Notes: generated by a model not told the origin, from the sequence alone. Positions 25,855 through 35,553 are shown, counted from the first letter of the stretch. The stretch: DNA of 64,000 bases from Algirhabdus cladophorae (GCF_044772865.1 NZ_CP173029.1:2604001-2668000); one strand, 5' to 3'. Program-made: numbers and translations.

Positions 25855-26271
25855 TTTCAGGCGGGGTTTGTGGCGTGCGCGGTACATATATCGGGCCCAA
25901 GCAGCAAAAATGGGCGTCATCAGACCTGCATCAATTTCAATTGTGTCGTGTAACCTGGCCCCCTGTCCATCGGCGACCACTTGCAGACTGTGGCGCCATG
26001 ATTTCACCCCTGCCCCCTTCTCGCTAGAGTTCATTTGCATTGCATCATCATCACACAGGATAACTTCCATTGTGTAATCTTGGTACGGCAACAGCCCCAT
26101 GACCGAGACCTGAACATCCGCCTTTTGACCTGTAAATGTGCGGCCCTGCGGCGCGCCCTTGAAGGCAATCAGCCCTTTCATCACATATTCCAGCGCACCA
26201 AAATCTGTGACCAAAGCCCATAATCGCTCGGGAGGAACGTCGTAGTAATGCGTTGAGTGGATCGTTTTCAT
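25831..26271 (-). CDS. SRPBCC-superfamily (polyketide cyclase/START-like) protein
   Basis: 146 residues from ATG 26271 (MKTIHSTHYYDVPPERLWAL). The opening strand and helix (DVPPERLWALVTDFGAL) and the C-terminal long helix (GLMTPIFAAWARYMYRARHKPRL) are typical of SRPBCC ligand-binding folds. The ligand is unknown. It is convergent with, and overlaps by 24 nt, the DUF2161 gene. Confidence 0.78.
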   Translation of the reverse strand: MKTIHSTHYYDVPPERLWALVTDFGALEYVMKGLIAFKGAPQGRTFTGQKADVQVSVMGLLPYQDYTMEVILCDDDAMQMNSSEKGAGVKSWRHSLQVVADGQGARLHDTIEIDAGLMTPIFAAWARYMYRARHKPRLKLFADGVF

Positions 26272-26355
26272 AGTCCTGCCCTTCTGCCACGACTTTATCA
26301 GTCGGCTCTTGGGGCACAAGGGCTGGGCTGGGTGGAATTAACGATACATCTTGCA

Positions 26356-26370
26356 GAACAAAATAAGAAC
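26356..26370 (+). promoter_or_regulatory. LexA (SOS) box GAAC-N7-GAAC
   Basis: GAACAAAATAAGAAC is an exact match to the alphaproteobacterial LexA operator, two direct GAAC half-sites 7 nt apart. It ends 16 nt before the ATG of the ImuA-like gene, a position where LexA would block transcription. Confidence 0.85.
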
Positions 26371-26386
26371 ATTTATCTTATGATTC

Positions 26387-27016
26387 ATGTCCGCTCTGCC
26401 CGCCCATTTGATCAGTCGCACCAAACCGCACCGCCCCGGTTCTGGTCAGCCTTTTGTGGGCGATCTGGATTTGATCAAAGGGCGGGTACATGAATTTTGC
26501 GGTAACGCGCGACGCACGCTTGCGCTGCGTTTGGCGGCGCGTACCCAAGGTCGGGTGATCTGGATCAGGGCCAGTTGGGTACCTGATTTGTTAAATATGG
26601 ACGGGGTTCAAAGCTATATTAACCCCGGTCGGCTGACCTTTGTCAGCTGTCGTCGTCCTGAGGATATTTTGTGGTCTATGGAAGAGGTTTTGCGCAGTGG
26701 CGCTGTGCCTTTGGTGATTACAGAAGTGCCCGGATACCCTGGTCTGACCCCCATTCGACGGCTGCATCTGGCTGCTGAAACCGGTGCGCGTGAGGGGGAT
26801 TTCAATCCTGTGGGCATTGTGTTGACCCCCTCGCTGACAGGGCAGGACGGTGGGGCACAGGGGGTTGAGACCCGCTGGAGGTTGGCCGCCCAAGGGCAAA
26901 ACTGGCACCTGTCGCGCCTGCGTGCGCGGACACATCCCGTTGCACATTGGCAGATGGATCCAAAAGGAAACCTGACCACGCAAAAAGACAAAAACGACAG
27001 AGCACTCGTCGAATAA
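26387..27016 (+). CDS. ImuA-like (SulA/RecA-fold) protein, SOS-regulated
   Basis: 209 residues resembling ImuA: a Walker-like strand region without an intact P-loop (ARRTLALRLAARTQGRVIWI), PLVITEVPGYPGLTPIRRLHLAAETGAREG, VGIVLTP, and a basic Arg-rich tail (SRLRARTHPVAHW). ImuA normally works with ImuB and DnaE2 in the SOS mutasome; neither is adjacent. The perfect LexA box 16 nt upstream supports a DNA-damage role. An MFS gene starts 39 nt downstream and could be co-transcribed. Confidence 0.72.
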   Translation: MSALPAHLISRTKPHRPGSGQPFVGDLDLIKGRVHEFCGNARRTLALRLAARTQGRVIWIRASWVPDLLNMDGVQSYINPGRLTFVSCRRPEDILWSMEEVLRSGAVPLVITEVPGYPGLTPIRRLHLAAETGAREGDFNPVGIVLTPSLTGQDGGAQGVETRWRLAAQGQNWHLSRLRARTHPVAHWQMDPKGNLTTQKDKNDRALVE

Positions 27017-27055
27017 GCACAAGCCACGCCATAGAATCAGGCGCACCCATTACGC

Positions 27056-28312
27056 ATGCGCTTGCTCATTTCATTTGCCTCATTGTTTTTGTCCGTTGGT
27101 CTGTTGCAACTATCCTCCGGCGGGGTTGGCCCGTTGGATGCCCTGTCGGGTTTGGCCAAAGGGTTTTCCACCGCTCAAGTGGGCTTTCTGGGTTCGGCGC
27201 ATTTTATCGGCTTTTTCATTGGGTGTTGGTGGGCCCCGCGACTGATGGGCAGTGTGGGCCACAGCCGCGCCTTTGCCTGTTTTACCGCTTGCGGTGCGAT
27301 TGGTCTGCTGGCCCATACATTTACAGATAACCCCAGTTTATGGGCGCTGTTTCGGATTGCCTCGGGGATCACGGTTGCGGGCTGCTATACCGTCATCGAA
27401 GCATGGCTCAGCGCCAAGGTCACCAACCAAACCCGGGGCCGCGCCATGGGGGCCTACCGCATCGTCGACATGGGTGCCTCGCTGATTGCGCAATTGATGA
27501 TCGGGGCGCTGGCAGATGTTGAAACCTACATGGCCTATAACCTTTTGACGGTGTTGTGCTGCGCCTCGCTGATCCCACTGACATTGACCAAAGTGCGCCA
27601 ACCGCCGACGCCCCAAACCCCACGGTTGCGCCCCATGTTGGCTGTCGCAAAATCACCGCTGGCGGTGGCGGGTGTGGTTATTGCTGCCCTGTCCAGCGCC
27701 TCATTTCGGATGGTGGGGCCTATTTATGGCGCAGAAGTTGGCCTGACCCCAGACCAGATCGGTCTGTTCCTTGCCTCGTTTGTAGCCGGCGGGGCATTGG
27801 CGCAATACCCCGCAGGCTGGTTGGCCGACAAATTTGACCGCCGCTGGGTCATGGTCGGATTTTCCATCGCAGCAGTTCTGAGTTGTTTGGGCAGTGCTGC
27901 GGCGGGGATGGCTGGATCAACGGGCGCTGCGGGGGCCATGCTGTCGGCCGCTCTTTTTGGCTGGACCACATTTCCAGTTTATTCCATTGCCGCCGCACAC
28001 GCCCATGACTTTGCCACCAATGACGAACGGGTCGAGCTTTCTGCAGCCCTGATGTTCTTTTTTGCCAGTGGCGCGATTGCCGCACCCTTGGTCACAGCGA
28101 AATTGATCGACATCTACGGCCCACCTGCCTTCTTTGCCTTTGTCGCCGCAGGTCACGTACTGCTGATCCTTTTTAGCCTAAGCCGAATGAAAGTGCGGGA
28201 CACGGTTCAAGAACGCACGCCCTATGTTTACGCCCCGCGCACCTCGTTCACCGTGGGTCGCTTGTTTCGGCGCGAACGCAACAAAAAGATCCCGCCCAAA
28301 GACACGGTTTGA
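27056..28312 (+). CDS. MFS transporter
   Basis: 418 residues, twelve predicted membrane helices. The first half contains the MFS motif-A-like region and HFIGFFIGCWWAP; the second half has AGGALAQYPAGWLADKFDRRWV, a typical motif A at the helix 8/9 loop. It belongs to the YcaD-like group by general pattern. The substrate is unknown. It lies 39 nt after the SOS-boxed ImuA-like gene, so it may respond to DNA damage through read-through. Confidence 0.88.
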   Translation: MRLLISFASLFLSVGLLQLSSGGVGPLDALSGLAKGFSTAQVGFLGSAHFIGFFIGCWWAPRLMGSVGHSRAFACFTACGAIGLLAHTFTDNPSLWALFRIASGITVAGCYTVIEAWLSAKVTNQTRGRAMGAYRIVDMGASLIAQLMIGALADVETYMAYNLLTVLCCASLIPLTLTKVRQPPTPQTPRLRPMLAVAKSPLAVAGVVIAALSSASFRMVGPIYGAEVGLTPDQIGLFLASFVAGGALAQYPAGWLADKFDRRWVMVGFSIAAVLSCLGSAAAGMAGSTGAAGAMLSAALFGWTTFPVYSIAAAHAHDFATNDERVELSAALMFFFASGAIAAPLVTAKLIDIYGPPAFFAFVAAGHVLLILFSLSRMKVRDTVQERTPYVYAPRTSFTVGRLFRRERNKKIPPKDTV

Positions 28313-28367
28313 ACTGTCGCAAAAGGGGCGTTAAAGGTGGTCGACCCTAGCTTTCGGAGCAGCCCCA

Positions 28368-30077
28368 ATGGCCCGCCACCTCATCACATCCGCGATCCCC
28401 TACATCAACGGGATCAAGCACCTCGGCAACCTTGTGGGCAGTCAGTTGCCTGCGGATCTTTTTGCCCGCTACAAGCGCGGGCGCGGCGACGAAGTCCTAT
28501 TTTTATGTGCAACGGACGAGCATGGCACACCCGCCGAATTGGCTGCGGCCAAAGCAGGCAAACCTGTGGATGAATTTTGTGCTGAGATGCATGCGGTTCA
28601 GGCCCAGATTGCGGATGGCTTTGGCCTGTCTTTTGATCATTTTGGCCGCTCGTCCAGCCCCCAAAACCATACCCTGACCCAGCATTTTGCGGGCAAGCTG
28701 AACGAAGCGGGCTTGATCCAAGAGATCAGCGAAAAGCAGGTCTATTCCCATGCTGATGGCCGCTTTCTGCCGGATCGTTATATCGAAGGCACCTGCCCAA
28801 ACTGCGGCTATGAAAACGCCCGCGGGGACCAATGCGAAAACTGTACCAAGCAGTTGGATCCCACCGATCTGATCAATCCGCGCAGCGCGATTTCAGGCTC
28901 GACCGATTTGGAAGTCCGCGAGACCAAGCACCTTTATTTGCGCCAATCGGCCCTCAAGGACGATCTCGACGCTTGGATCACGTCGAAAACCGACTGGCCC
29001 ATTTTGACGACGTCCATCGCTAAAAAATGGCTACACGACGGCGACGGCTTGCAAGATCGCGGTATCACGCGGGATCTGCATTGGGGCGTGCCTGTGAAAA
29101 ACGGCGACCAAGATTGGCCCGGCATGGAGGGCAAAGTGTTCTACGTCTGGTTCGACGCCCCCATCGAATACATCGCTTGCGCAGGTGAATGGGCCGAGAA
29201 ATCCGGCGGCGATTGGGAACGTTGGTGGCGCACAGACAAAGGCGCAGATGACGTGACCTACACCCAGTTTATGGGCAAGGATAATGTCCCCTTCCACACC
29301 CTCAGCTTCCCTGCCACGATCATGGGATCGGGCGAGCCTTGGAAACTGGTCGATTACATCAAATCCTTCAACTACCTCAATTACGACGGCGGGCAGTTCA
29401 GCACCTCGCAAGGGCGTGGCGTGTTTATGGATCAGGCGCTTGAGATTCTCCCTGCCGACTATTGGCGTTGGTGGCTTTTGAGCCACGCGCCAGAAAGCAG
29501 CGATAGCGAATTCACTTGGGAAAACTTCCAAGCCAGCGTGAACAAAGACCTGTCGGATGTCTTGGGTAATCTGGTCAGCCGCGTGACGAAATTCTGCCGC
29601 TCAAAATTTGGCGAAGAGGTCCCTGCAGGCGGCGCATGGGGCCCTGCTGAAGAGGCGCTGATCACCGAACTGACAACGCGTATCCGCGCCTATGAAGGCC
29701 ATATGGACAAGATGGAGGTGCGCAAATCCGCAGCCGAGTTGCGCGCGATTTGGGCGGCAGGCAATGAATACCTCCAAGCTGCAGCGCCATGGGTCACCTT
29801 CAAAGAAGATCCAGAAAAAGCAGGCGCTCAGATCCGTCTGGCCCTGAATTTGATCCGGCTTTACGGCGTATTGTCAGCACCCTTTATCCCCACAGCCAGC
29901 GCCACATTGCTATCGGCCATGAACACCTTGGATATGACATGGCCCACCGATATCAAAGCAGCGCTTGAGACCTTGCCAGAGGGCCATGGCTTTGCTGTGC
30001 CGGACAACTTGTTTGCAAAAATCACTGATGATCAGCGCATCGAATGGCAGGAAAAATTCGCAGGGGTTCGAACCTAA
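28368..30077 (+). CDS. metG: Methionyl-tRNA synthetase
   Basis: 569 residues. The class I HIGH box is HLGN (near 18-21). The zinc-binding insert CPNCGYENARGDQCENC lies near 143-159. The KMSKS-equivalent region is QFSTSQGRGVF (near 344), as in alphaproteobacterial MetRS. It charges tRNA-Met, both initiator and elongator. The C-terminal EMAPII-like domain is absent, as is common in this group. A monocistronic unit. Confidence 0.96.
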   Translation: MARHLITSAIPYINGIKHLGNLVGSQLPADLFARYKRGRGDEVLFLCATDEHGTPAELAAAKAGKPVDEFCAEMHAVQAQIADGFGLSFDHFGRSSSPQNHTLTQHFAGKLNEAGLIQEISEKQVYSHADGRFLPDRYIEGTCPNCGYENARGDQCENCTKQLDPTDLINPRSAISGSTDLEVRETKHLYLRQSALKDDLDAWITSKTDWPILTTSIAKKWLHDGDGLQDRGITRDLHWGVPVKNGDQDWPGMEGKVFYVWFDAPIEYIACAGEWAEKSGGDWERWWRTDKGADDVTYTQFMGKDNVPFHTLSFPATIMGSGEPWKLVDYIKSFNYLNYDGGQFSTSQGRGVFMDQALEILPADYWRWWLLSHAPESSDSEFTWENFQASVNKDLSDVLGNLVSRVTKFCRSKFGEEVPAGGAWGPAEEALITELTTRIRAYEGHMDKMEVRKSAAELRAIWAAGNEYLQAAAPWVTFKEDPEKAGAQIRLALNLIRLYGVLSAPFIPTASATLLSAMNTLDMTWPTDIKAALETLPEGHGFAVPDNLFAKITDDQRIEWQEKFAGVRT

Positions 30078-30140
30078 TCGTGCGGAGCACCGATGTCCTT
30101 GGGCATTGAAACCCTTTAGCTAATCGGCTTTGATGTCGGC

Positions 30141-31196
30141 ATGTTTTTGCCTCTGACGCCCGATGACACCGACAGTGATTTACCGCGCCATTGCACCTTT
30201 GCAGCGGATGACTGGCGGGTGTTGTCCCGCTTCTGGCACCCGATCGCCTTTTGCCATGAAATCGAAGACGCGCCAGTGCCAGCGCGACTGCTGGATGTTG
30301 ATCTGGTGATTTGGCGCACGCCACAGGGTCTGTCTGTTGCTCGCGATCTTTGCCCCCATCGCGGCACCCGCATCAGTGCAGGCCGCGTGGATGGCGATCA
30401 GCTTATTTGTCCAATGCACGGGCTGCATTTTAATTCCGATGGGCAATGCACCAAAATACCTTCAAATCCGGATCAAAATGCGCGCGTCTCAACCCGGCTG
30501 CGGTTGCAATTGCTGAAATGTGAGGAACGTTTTGGTATCCTTTGGACCTGCCTGTCACAAGACCCGATTTGGCCGCTCCCGGATTGGCCAGGCATCCGCG
30601 ATGAAAGTCTCAAGCGGGTCTATGTGCCCCCCAACACATGGCACGCCGCGGCCAGTCGCCACGTCGAGAACTTCAACGATGTTGCTCATTTTCCGTGGGT
30701 GCATAAAGAGACTTTTGGCGGCAGCGAGGACGACAGGTTTCCATCCTATGACGTTGAAACGACCGATTATGGTCTGACCTTTGATCTGGGCTATGATGAA
30801 GGCGGCAACCGCTTTCCGGATGATGTGCCCGGCGACAGCCGTCACGTGGTCTATACCTACGAGCTGACCTATCCGTTTTCGACGATCATCGTCATCAAAC
30901 CGAACGACAGTTGGTATGTGCAATATTTTGCAGACACAGTCTGCCCCGTTTCCGCCTATGAGACGAAAATTTTTCAAGTGGCCACAGACACCACAGGCAC
31001 GCCGGACGAAGAATTCCTCATCAAGGAAAGTCTGATGATCAATGACGAGGACAAGGATTTGGTCGAGGCACAGCGCCCCGAGGATCTACCCCTCAACATC
31101 CGCGACGAAGTGCATATCCCTGCCGATGCGATGTCGATTGCCTACCGGCGCGGATTGGTCAAACACTTTGGTCTGGGTGGACCATTGGTGCGCTAA
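30141..31196 (+). CDS. Rieske non-haem iron oxygenase, VanA/NdmA-like
   Basis: 351 residues. The Rieske centre ligands are Cys71/His73 (CPHRG) and Cys90/His93 (CPMHG). The mononuclear iron motif is Asn177-x2-Asp180-x2-His183-x4-His188 (NFNDVAHFPWVH), with the bridging Asp. This motif is shared with the Rieske-less oxygenase at 37706 and is typical of O- and N-demethylating oxygenases (VanA, NdmA/B). I infer oxidative demethylation, perhaps of a methylated purine given the facing operon. No reductase is adjacent. The last 38 nt overlap guaD tail-to-tail. Confidence 0.85.
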   Translation: MFLPLTPDDTDSDLPRHCTFAADDWRVLSRFWHPIAFCHEIEDAPVPARLLDVDLVIWRTPQGLSVARDLCPHRGTRISAGRVDGDQLICPMHGLHFNSDGQCTKIPSNPDQNARVSTRLRLQLLKCEERFGILWTCLSQDPIWPLPDWPGIRDESLKRVYVPPNTWHAAASRHVENFNDVAHFPWVHKETFGGSEDDRFPSYDVETTDYGLTFDLGYDEGGNRFPDDVPGDSRHVVYTYELTYPFSTIIVIKPNDSWYVQYFADTVCPVSAYETKIFQVATDTTGTPDEEFLIKESLMINDEDKDLVEAQRPEDLPLNIRDEVHIPADAMSIAYRRGLVKHFGLGGPLVR

Positions 31197-32466
31197 CACA
31201 TTTGCCTGCGACCCAGGTTTGGGTGATCTCCGCGGGCGTGGCACGCATGATGATCTTTTGCAGCAGGTCCTCAACTGGGCCAAAATCATCGACCAAATTG
31301 ACCAAGATGGCATCCATTTGCAGGCCAGCCTTGAAGGCGCCAACAGGAAGGTCCAGTACCTCTGCCCCACCCTTGGTTGCCATATAGAACGCATCGCGAA
31401 AGTCGATCCGCGAGGCGTCTACGCCGCGATTGGCAGCATCTTTCGAGGGATCAACGCCTTCCTCCAACATCCGCGAGGCGGTCACGCTGGCGCGGGCATT
31501 GTCCAACAAGAACGCGCTGTGCCCGCCTGAAATATCCGTTCCCAACCCAATGTGAAGGGCTTTGGCCAAGGCGCGACGCAGGGGAAAGACCGCATTTCCA
31601 AAATACGCATTTGACAGCGGGCAGTGAGCGATCCCAGCACCCCGTTCAGCGATCAAATCCATATCCGCATCAGTAATATGCCCTGCATGGGCCAGAACGC
31701 TGCGGCGGGTCAGCAGACCAAATTCATCCAAGGCAGAAGCATCGGTTTTGCCCATACGGTTCAATACAAACCCATGTTCCCAATCGCTTTCGGAACAATG
31801 AGTTTGCACAGCCGCACCCGTGCTGGCGGCAAGTTCGCCCAACCCGGCCAAAGCGTCATCAGAGCAGGACGGAATGAAGCGCGGGGTAATGATCGGTTCG
31901 ACCAGATCATTGCCGGGCATGGCGCGTACGGCTTTGATGAAATCAGCGGTTTCATTGATCGATGCAGCCGCATCACTATCGCGGTAGTAGTCCGGACAGG
32001 CCCCGGCCAGATCCATCGCGACCTTGCCCACAAAGGCCCGTTGCCCAAGTCGCAAACAGGTCTCGGCAAGGTTTAGACTAGAGGGCCCATGGATCGTCGC
32101 AAAATAAACGGCTGTGGTGGTTCCATTGGCCAGTAACCGCCGCACCAATGCGTCATGAACAAAGGCCGCATAGGTCAGATCAGCAAATCGTGCCTCCAGC
32201 GGAAAGGTGTATTTCGACAACCAGTCTTCCAATGGCACATCAAGTCCTGTGCCCAATTGCGGAAATTGCGGCGCATGAATGTGCAGATCAACCAACCCGG
32301 GCAGCAACACACCTTGGCTGCGCAAATCGATATTGGCTGGAGCGCTATTTCCATCTGCTACACGCACAATCTGGCCTGCAGCGTCAAAGGAAACGAGCGC
32401 ATCCTCGATGCGCTCGATCCGGCCCCGTTCCGGGCTGTGTATAAGGTGGGCGCGAACTGCCTGCAT
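31159..32466 (-). CDS. guaD: Guanine deaminase
   Basis: 435 residues of the amidohydrolase type. The metal-site motifs are DLHIHAPQFPQLG (near 60-72), QTHCSESDWE, LAHAGHI and GTDISGGHS with the catalytic Asp. The PQF segment after HIH is characteristic of guanine deaminases among amidohydrolases. It converts guanine to xanthine plus ammonia. It is the last gene of the purine-transport/oxygenase operon: its ATG shares one base with the BMP gene stop. Confidence 0.92.
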   Translation of the reverse strand: MQAVRAHLIHSPERGRIERIEDALVSFDAAGQIVRVADGNSAPANIDLRSQGVLLPGLVDLHIHAPQFPQLGTGLDVPLEDWLSKYTFPLEARFADLTYAAFVHDALVRRLLANGTTTAVYFATIHGPSSLNLAETCLRLGQRAFVGKVAMDLAGACPDYYRDSDAAASINETADFIKAVRAMPGNDLVEPIITPRFIPSCSDDALAGLGELAASTGAAVQTHCSESDWEHGFVLNRMGKTDASALDEFGLLTRRSVLAHAGHITDADMDLIAERGAGIAHCPLSNAYFGNAVFPLRRALAKALHIGLGTDISGGHSAFLLDNARASVTASRMLEEGVDPSKDAANRGVDASRIDFRDAFYMATKGGAEVLDLPVGAFKAGLQMDAILVNLVDDFGPVEDLLQKIIMRATPAEITQTWVAGKCVSAPMVHPDQSV

Positions 32467-33542
32467 CAGTTTGGCAGTGGTGTCTCCACGCCTTTCACCA
32501 ACCAGTCGATGCCAGCCAGGTCGGGGTCCGCAATGGTTTCCCCTTCGGCCAAAACCATTTCACCGGCTTGGTTCATAATCGGGCCAGTGATCGGGTGGAA
32601 CTCGCCTGCTTTCATCGCCGCAGAGGCCGCTTCGATCTTGGCCATCGCTTCTGGAGACAGGCTGGTCGACAGGCTTTTTACATCAACTGTTCCGTCAGCC
32701 ATGCCGCCCCAAAAGGCAGTGCCTTCGAATGTGCCATCCATCGTTTCCTGCACGCTTTTGACAAAATAAGGTCCCCAATCGGCGATCTGCGACGCCAGCA
32801 ACCAGTTTGGCGCATATTCTTTCATGTCAGACGACGTGTTGATGACCCACACTTCTTCTTCCTCGGCGACGGTCACGACCGACGGCGTGTCTTGGTAAAG
32901 CGAATAGATCACATCAGCCTGTTGCGCGATCAAGGCGCGCGCACTGTCTTGTGCCTTGGGTGGATCGAACCATGAGTTGAGCCACACGACCTTGATTGTG
33001 ACATCAGGGTTTACCTCCTGCAGGCCCAGCGCAAAGCCGTTGATCATGCCGATTACTTCGGGAATGGCAAAGGCTGCCACGATACCCACGACATCGCTTT
33101 CAGTGGCATCACCGGCAGCCATACCAACCAGATAGCTGCTTTCGTAGTTGCGGCTTTGGAAGTTGCCAAAGTTCGGTGCCAGCTTATAGCCAGACGCGTG
33201 GATAAAGGTCATATCCGGGTTCCGCTCGGCCAAGGCGATGCCGTCGTTCATGTATCCAAACGATCCCAGCATGATCATGTCAGCCCCTTGGGCCGCCATC
33301 TGGTTCATGATCCGGCCGGCATCGGGACCTTCTGCCACGTTTTCTACAAAGACCGTTTCGACTTGGTCGCCAAAGGCTTCTTCAATGGCCAAACGACCTG
33401 CGTTCAATTCAGCAGACCAGCCCACATCGGCAATGGGCGACGGGTAGACAAAGCCAATTTTCATCTTGTCTTGGGCAACGGCTGGCAGGGCCGTCATAAC
33501 CGTTAGAGCGGCTGCCATTAGTGTTGTGTTTCGTTTTATCAT
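32466..33542 (-). CDS. BMP-family ABC transporter substrate-binding protein (purine/nucleoside type)
   Basis: 358 residues. A Sec signal peptide (MAAALTVMTALPAVAQ, cleaved after AQA-like VAQ near residue 24) is followed by the BMP fold: IGFVYPSPIADVGWSAELNAGR, VENVAEGPDAGRIMNQM, GADMIMLGSFGYMN, LVGMAAGDATES. BMP proteins bind nucleosides and related purine compounds in the periplasm. Two permeases and the ATPase are encoded just upstream. Ligand identity is inferred from the family and from guaD. Confidence 0.92.
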   Translation of the reverse strand: MIKRNTTLMAAALTVMTALPAVAQDKMKIGFVYPSPIADVGWSAELNAGRLAIEEAFGDQVETVFVENVAEGPDAGRIMNQMAAQGADMIMLGSFGYMNDGIALAERNPDMTFIHASGYKLAPNFGNFQSRNYESSYLVGMAAGDATESDVVGIVAAFAIPEVIGMINGFALGLQEVNPDVTIKVVWLNSWFDPPKAQDSARALIAQQADVIYSLYQDTPSVVTVAEEEEVWVINTSSDMKEYAPNWLLASQIADWGPYFVKSVQETMDGTFEGTAFWGGMADGTVDVKSLSTSLSPEAMAKIEAASAAMKAGEFHPITGPIMNQAGEMVLAEGETIADPDLAGIDWLVKGVETPLPN

Positions 33543-33565
33543 CAGTATCCCCTTTGTTGGTTTCG

Positions 33566-34480
33566 TCAGAGTTTAAATGTGGCCCCAAGGCTCGCTGGGC
33601 TATTGAGTCGGATAAACAACGTGTTGCGCGAGATCAGGGCGAGCATGACAATCGTGACAAGATACGGCAACGCCGACATAAGCTGACTGGACACGTTTAC
33701 ACCCAGAGCTTGTATTGAAAGTTCCAAAAGCGAAATAGAGCCGAAAAGATAGGCACCAAATGCAACACGCGGCACCATCCAAGTGCCAAACACAGTGAGG
33801 GCGACAACGATCCAACCGCGTCCTGCGATCATGCCTTCAGCCCACAGCGGTGTGTACGCCGTCGACATATAGGCCCCACCGATGCCAGCCATCGCTCCGC
33901 CAAAGGCGACACATCCCGCGCGGATCCAAACCACCTTTAATCCCAGTGCATGCGCGTTTTGCGGGTTCTCCCCTACAGCCCGGATGATCAGGCCCAGTTT
34001 GGTGCGGTTCAGCACATACCACGTTGCAAAGACCAGCAAGATCGACACGTAAACCATGACGTCCAGTTGGAAAAACATCGGACCAATCACTGGAATTTTT
34101 GCCAGAAACCCAAGGGGCAGATCTGGCACACCCGGCAGGGTCATGCTTTCGAATTTCTTGCCAATGGCCGAGGACAGGCCAAGCCCTAGGATGCCAATCG
34201 CCAACCCCGACGCAGTTTGATTGGCCCGAAACACCAAGGTAAGCACAGCGAAAACCAACGACAGCAGCGCCCCCAAAACAGCAGCGGCTAGGAACCCTAC
34301 TATGTAAGACCCCGACACTGTGGCCGCGACAAATCCCATGGCTGCACCTGTGGCCATCATGCCCTCGATGCCGAGGTTCAACATGCCTGACTTTTCAGCG
34401 ACGAGTTCCCCCATAGCGGCAAAAATTAAGGCGGTCGCAGCAGCCAAAGTACCGCTCACCATAAAGATCAGAACATCCAT
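33566..34480 (-). CDS. ABC transporter permease, BMP/nucleoside type (subunit 2)
   Basis: 304 residues from ATG 34480 (MDVLIFMVSGTLAAATALIF), eight or more membrane helices. The pattern GELVAEKSGMLNLGIEGMMATGA is the signature of the branched-chain-like nucleoside permeases paired with BMP proteins. The start overlaps the stop of the other permease by one base. The BMP gene starts 23 nt downstream. Confidence 0.92.
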   Translation of the reverse strand: MDVLIFMVSGTLAAATALIFAAMGELVAEKSGMLNLGIEGMMATGAAMGFVAATVSGSYIVGFLAAAVLGALLSLVFAVLTLVFRANQTASGLAIGILGLGLSSAIGKKFESMTLPGVPDLPLGFLAKIPVIGPMFFQLDVMVYVSILLVFATWYVLNRTKLGLIIRAVGENPQNAHALGLKVVWIRAGCVAFGGAMAGIGGAYMSTAYTPLWAEGMIAGRGWIVVALTVFGTWMVPRVAFGAYLFGSISLLELSIQALGVNVSSQLMSALPYLVTIVMLALISRNTLFIRLNSPASLGATFKL

Positions 34481-35553
34481 CAGACGACCCCCTCTCGGAC
34501 CCAGCGCATGCGCATGGTCAACAGCAGCGAGCACGCCAGATATGAGATCAGTAGAATACCCTGCAGGATTTCTGTGACCGCGTCAGGCACGCCAACGGAC
34601 AATAATGCAAAGTCGCCACCGACATAGACCAGCGCCATAATGGCCGCGGCGAACAGGATCCCAATGGGGTGTAATCCGCCCAAGACCGCCACGATAATCC
34701 CTGCATACCCATAGCCGGGCGAAATGTTGCGTTGAAGTTGCCCCAAGGGGCCTGCGACTTCGCCCACACCGGCGAGACCTGCAGCGCCGCCTGACACCAA
34801 AAGGGCGACCCAAATGGCGCGTTTGGATGAAAACCCTGCATAAAACGCAGCGCCCGGGGCCAATCCCCCGACAGAAAGTTTGTAATTGGCAAAGCTGAAT
34901 CGGACAAAAATCGTCGCTAGGGCCGTCACAAACAGCCCAATATACAGCGACGCGTTGGCGCGCGTGGTCTCAATAATAATGTCGAACTTGGCCGAGGATC
35001 CAAAGCTGATGGATTGCGGAAAGTTGAACCCCATTGGGTCCTTCAGCGGCCCTGTGACAAGGTAGTACAGCAATTGCAAGGCGACGCTGGTCAGCATGAA
35101 GGTCACCAAAATCTCGTTGGCATTAAACTGCGTGCGCAAAAACGCGGCAATCCCGGCCCACGCCATACCCGCCACCATACCTGCCAAAACCATCGCAGGC
35201 AGCAGCAACGGCGATGAGGTTCCATCGAACTGAATGGCCAAAACCGAAGCCGCGATCGCCCCCAGAATGAGCTGCCCTTCGGCCCCAATGTTCCAAACCT
35301 GCGCGCGAAATCCGATAGCCAGACCTTGGGCGATCAGCAGCAATGGGGCCATCTTTAGCAGGACCTCCCCAATCCCATAGGTGCTTTGCAAGGGTTCAAC
35401 AAAGACTGCATGCAGGCCTTTCAACGGGTTCACATCGTAGATCGCAAAAAGGATCGCCCCGCAAAGTGCTGTAAGCAGCAGAGCCAGAACCGCCACCTGA
35501 AAAGGCACAAGGATCGAGTTGGTCTCACGCGGTTCCAAGACCAACCTACGCAT
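34480..35553 (-). CDS. ABC transporter permease, BMP/nucleoside type (subunit 1)
   Basis: 357 residues from ATG 35553 (MRRLVLEPRETNSILVPFQV). The segment GFRAQVWNIGAEGQLILGAI is the diagnostic family motif for this permease type. About ten membrane helices. It is coupled by overlap to the ATPase gene (8 nt) and to the second permease (1 nt). It forms the membrane channel heterodimer of the importer. Confidence 0.92.
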   Translation of the reverse strand: MRRLVLEPRETNSILVPFQVAVLALLLTALCGAILFAIYDVNPLKGLHAVFVEPLQSTYGIGEVLLKMAPLLLIAQGLAIGFRAQVWNIGAEGQLILGAIAASVLAIQFDGTSSPLLLPAMVLAGMVAGMAWAGIAAFLRTQFNANEILVTFMLTSVALQLLYYLVTGPLKDPMGFNFPQSISFGSSAKFDIIIETTRANASLYIGLFVTALATIFVRFSFANYKLSVGGLAPGAAFYAGFSSKRAIWVALLVSGGAAGLAGVGEVAGPLGQLQRNISPGYGYAGIIVAVLGGLHPIGILFAAAIMALVYVGGDFALLSVGVPDAVTEILQGILLISYLACSLLLTMRMRWVREGVV

